DNA from: Bacteroidales bacterium UBA5235
GTDB lineage: Bacteria > Bacteroidota > Bacteroidia > Bacteroidales > VadinHA17
NCBI GenBank assembly: GCA_002409145.1
Contig: DHUL01000051.1
Location: forward strand, 119,990 to 146,276
Direction of reading: 5' to 3'
Length of the DNA: 26,287 bases
This document shows positions 24,252-26,287 of this stretch, piece by piece. Position 1 is the first letter of the stretch. The number at the start of each line of letters is the position of its first letter. Made by a program: the position numbers and the translations under genes. The notes beneath the pieces were generated by a model. That model had not been told where the DNA came from. It saw only the letters and a list, made by a program, of their open reading frames with translations, and did no database searches.

Positions 24252-26287
24252 ATGAAAAGGTTTAAAAAATTCCCTGAAAAAGAGAATGTAATTATTCTGT
24301 GTTTCGTGTCACTCCTGTTTTTTTGCAGCGGATTAAAAGGAGGGACAGGTACATATCAACAGTACAACAAGGGGCAGAAATTTGTCCATAAAGGTGCAGG
24401 AAACCCCTATCTGCCGCTCTGGGAACATCTGCCCGACGGGGAACCACGTGTATTTGAAGATCCCGACAATCCCGGCAAATACCGCGTCTATATCATCGGT
24501 TCACACGACCTGAGATTTACCAGCTACTGCGGTCCCGATATCAGAATGTGGTCAGCACCGGTGGAGGACCTCTCACGGTGGCGTGACGAAGGGCCAATCT
24601 TTACCTACATGATCAATGGATACTGGGACGTAATGTATGCCCCTGATCTTGTGGAGATAAAAAAAAGGGATGGAACAAAAGAGTACTACCTCTATCCGCA
24701 CAGCCGCGGACCGCGCAGAGAGCCAATGGTGGCCAAAGGCAGCCGGCCCGACGGTCCTTTTACCCCCATCAACCTGACTGAAGACGGCACAGGTACCATC
24801 CCGGGAAGTATCATGGGCTTTGATCCGGCCGTCTACATTGAATATGTCACCGATCCGAATGATCCGGATTACGGGATTGGATTCAGGGCCTACGGATACT
24901 GGGGGTTTCAGAGATCGATGGCAGCCGAACTGGATCAGCGCACAATGTATTCACTCAGACCGGAAAGAGATGTAATTGACCACTTTTTACCTGCCAGCTC
25001 CAGATATGGAATGATCCGCGATCCGGAGGGCACTGCCTATCCACAATTATATCCGGGTCAGGATCTGCGCACATTTAATTTTTTTGAAGCATCCTCCATC
25101 CGCAAGGTGGGAAATAAGTATATCACTGTCTTCAGTGGTTATTCAGGACCTGAATATGGTGTTGGCAGCTCCAACTCTACATTACGCTATGCCGTGGGCG
25201 ACTCGCCCCTGGGTCCCTGGAAGAGTGGTGGAGTGCTGGTCGATTCGAGGGCTCCGGTACTGAACCGGGATGGGTCAGCAATCGAAACATCATATTCGGG
25301 TCACAACACCCATGGCAGTATCGAACTGATCAATGACCAATGGTACGTGTTTTACCACAGACCCCCGAGAGGTTTTGGTTTTGCCCGCCAGCCAATGGTG
25401 GCTCCCATCAAGGTGGAATGGGATGAAAAACCGGTATCTGAAGGCGGAACAGTCACAATCAGGGCGTATAATCCCTACACTGCAGACAATTCATGGACCG
25501 TCAGGGACAGCGAGGGAAGAGAATACAAGGGAGCAGAGGTCACCTCTGAGGGTTTTCATATCTACGGACTCGATCCCTACAGATATTACTCCGCCGGTTA
25601 TGCATGCTATCTTACCGATGTCAATACTCAGGAGGATTCATGGGATATCTGGGACAACCACATGCCCATCGGCAATGTGAAGGACGGTCATGTCATCGGG
25701 TATAAGTACTTCGGCTTTGGCGGGCTCAAAAAGGACATCAAAGGATTGAAAGCATTCAAGGGAACCTGTAAAAGAAATAAAACGGCATTTAACCTGTTCC
25801 TGGTTCCCAAAACTTCTAAATCTTTCAAAGTCAATGTCTGGCTGGATGGTCCCTGGACAGATGAACCCTGGAACGGGACGAAAATCGGGGAGATTGTTGT
25901 CCCGGCAAATTCAGCCAGGAACCAAACCCGGTTTACAATCGATGTAGCCCGGTTTGTGGACTATCTCGATCAGAAACATGCAATATTCCTGGTTGCAGAA
26001 GGTGAAGAGTCGACCGGGCTCTTCGATTTAGTCGGACTCGGTTTCAGCTCAAAAAAGAAGAAAATTGCTCCTCCTGTGGTTCCTGCTGTATCAATCGCCG
26101 TCAACGGGATAGAGGTGGATCTGCCAAAATATCCTGTGAGATCTACCAATGCCAATGGAATAGTGGGATACAATCTGTACGAGACCACATACAGCCTGCC
26201 CGCCGGAACAACAACAGTGCCTGCTGTCTCGGCCTCATCTGATCACAGGAAGGTGTATGTGACTGTAACGCAGGCAGACTCACCTGC
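24252..26287 (+). CDS. GH43-family glycoside hydrolase, 3' end beyond window
   Basis: An open frame of 678 codons runs from ATG 24252 to the window end with no stop. An N-terminal hydrophobic segment (about 13-30) is a signal peptide; LFFC at Cys25 is a poor lipobox. The five-bladed propeller spans about 45-370, with the GH43 set Asp62 (LPDGEPRVFED, base), Asp132 (VMYAPDLVEI, pKa modulator), Glu279 (NFFEASSIRKVGN, acid) and the blade-five motif SGHNTHGSIE with YVFYHR. After the propeller, a beta-sandwich (about 475-605; VWLDGPWTDEPWNGTKIGEI) resembles CBM6-type modules, and another beta region starts near 620. Activity is likely beta-xylosidase or alpha-arabinofuranosidase; the sequence does not decide. 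The operon terminator precedes it, so it has its own promoter, which I could not identify. Confidence 0.88.
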   Translation, partial: MKRFKKFPEKENVIILCFVSLLFFCSGLKGGTGTYQQYNKGQKFVHKGAGNPYLPLWEHLPDGEPRVFEDPDNPGKYRVYIIGSHDLRFTSYCGPDIRMWSAPVEDLSRWRDEGPIFTYMINGYWDVMYAPDLVEIKKRDGTKEYYLYPHSRGPRREPMVAKGSRPDGPFTPINLTEDGTGTIPGSIMGFDPAVYIEYVTDPNDPDYGIGFRAYGYWGFQRSMAAELDQRTMYSLRPERDVIDHFLPASSRYGMIRDPEGTAYPQLYPGQDLRTFNFFEASSIRKVGNKYITVFSGYSGPEYGVGSSNSTLRYAVGDSPLGPWKSGGVLVDSRAPVLNRDGSAIETSYSGHNTHGSIELINDQWYVFYHRPPRGFGFARQPMVAPIKVEWDEKPVSEGGTVTIRAYNPYTADNSWTVRDSEGREYKGAEVTSEGFHIYGLDPYRYYSAGYACYLTDVNTQEDSWDIWDNHMPIGNVKDGHVIGYKYFGFGGLKKDIKGLKAFKGTCKRNKTAFNLFLVPKTSKSFKVNVWLDGPWTDEPWNGTKIGEIVVPANSARNQTRFTIDVARFVDYLDQKHAIFLVAEGEESTGLFDLVGLGFSSKKKKIAPPVVPAVSIAVNGIEVDLPKYPVRSTNANGIVGYNLYETTYSLPAGTTTVPAVSASSDHRKVYVTVTQADSP

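Overview
The window looks like a chromosome segment of a polysaccharide-degrading Bacteroidota, probably Bacteroidales. The evidence is tandem SusC/SusD pairs, SusD-type lipoproteins ending in a ...QNPGW-like tail, weak Shine-Dalgarno sequences, promoters of the TAnnTTTG type, and a tRNA gene without an encoded CCA. No rRNA, IS element, prophage or CRISPR array was seen.

Left part (1-10.4 kb): mostly minus-strand housekeeping and accessory genes. A PepSY-type membrane protein is followed by a multi-pass membrane protein and an M1-family metallopeptidase; the last two form a tight pair. A plus-strand TetR regulator diverges from the peptidase, and a perfect palindrome overlaps its start. Next come a dihydroorotate-dehydrogenase-like flavoprotein, an exported Cys-type glutathione peroxidase with its own terminator, a tRNA-Pro(TGG) with promoter and terminator, and a secreted alpha/beta-hydrolase-like protein of unknown role with a good promoter. 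A redox-flavoured cluster follows: ferredoxin-nitroreductase, a 16-cysteine DUF3795 protein, and a lipoprotein with a C-terminal thioredoxin fold.

Middle (10.4-11.05 kb): a 634-base gap with no intact gene. It holds a long-spaced inverted repeat and what looks like the broken remains of a small secreted-protein gene.

Right part (11.05-26.3 kb): a xylan-utilization locus on the plus strand. Six genes with 8-28 base gaps run SusC, SusD, SusC, SusD, surface lipoprotein (DUF1735-like), and GH10 endoxylanase lipoprotein with carbohydrate-binding modules inserted in its catalytic domain. They end at a strong terminator. This order is that of the xusA-xusB-xusC-xusD-xusE-xyn10C core known from Prevotella bryantii and other gut Bacteroidota. 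The inferred scheme is that lipoproteins XusB, XusD and XusE and the GH10 enzyme bind and cut xylan at the cell surface, and XusA/XusC import the oligosaccharides using TonB. A separate gene for a GH43-family protein starts after the terminator and runs off the window end; it probably contributes debranching or exo-acting activity.

The most unusual item is the second SusC-like protein (xusC). It lacks the N-terminal carboxypeptidase-D-like domain, has an altered TonB-box region and has a shortened plug. No known system that is clearly new was found. The unclassified hydrolase, the odd SusC and the decayed region upstream of xusA are the best leads.
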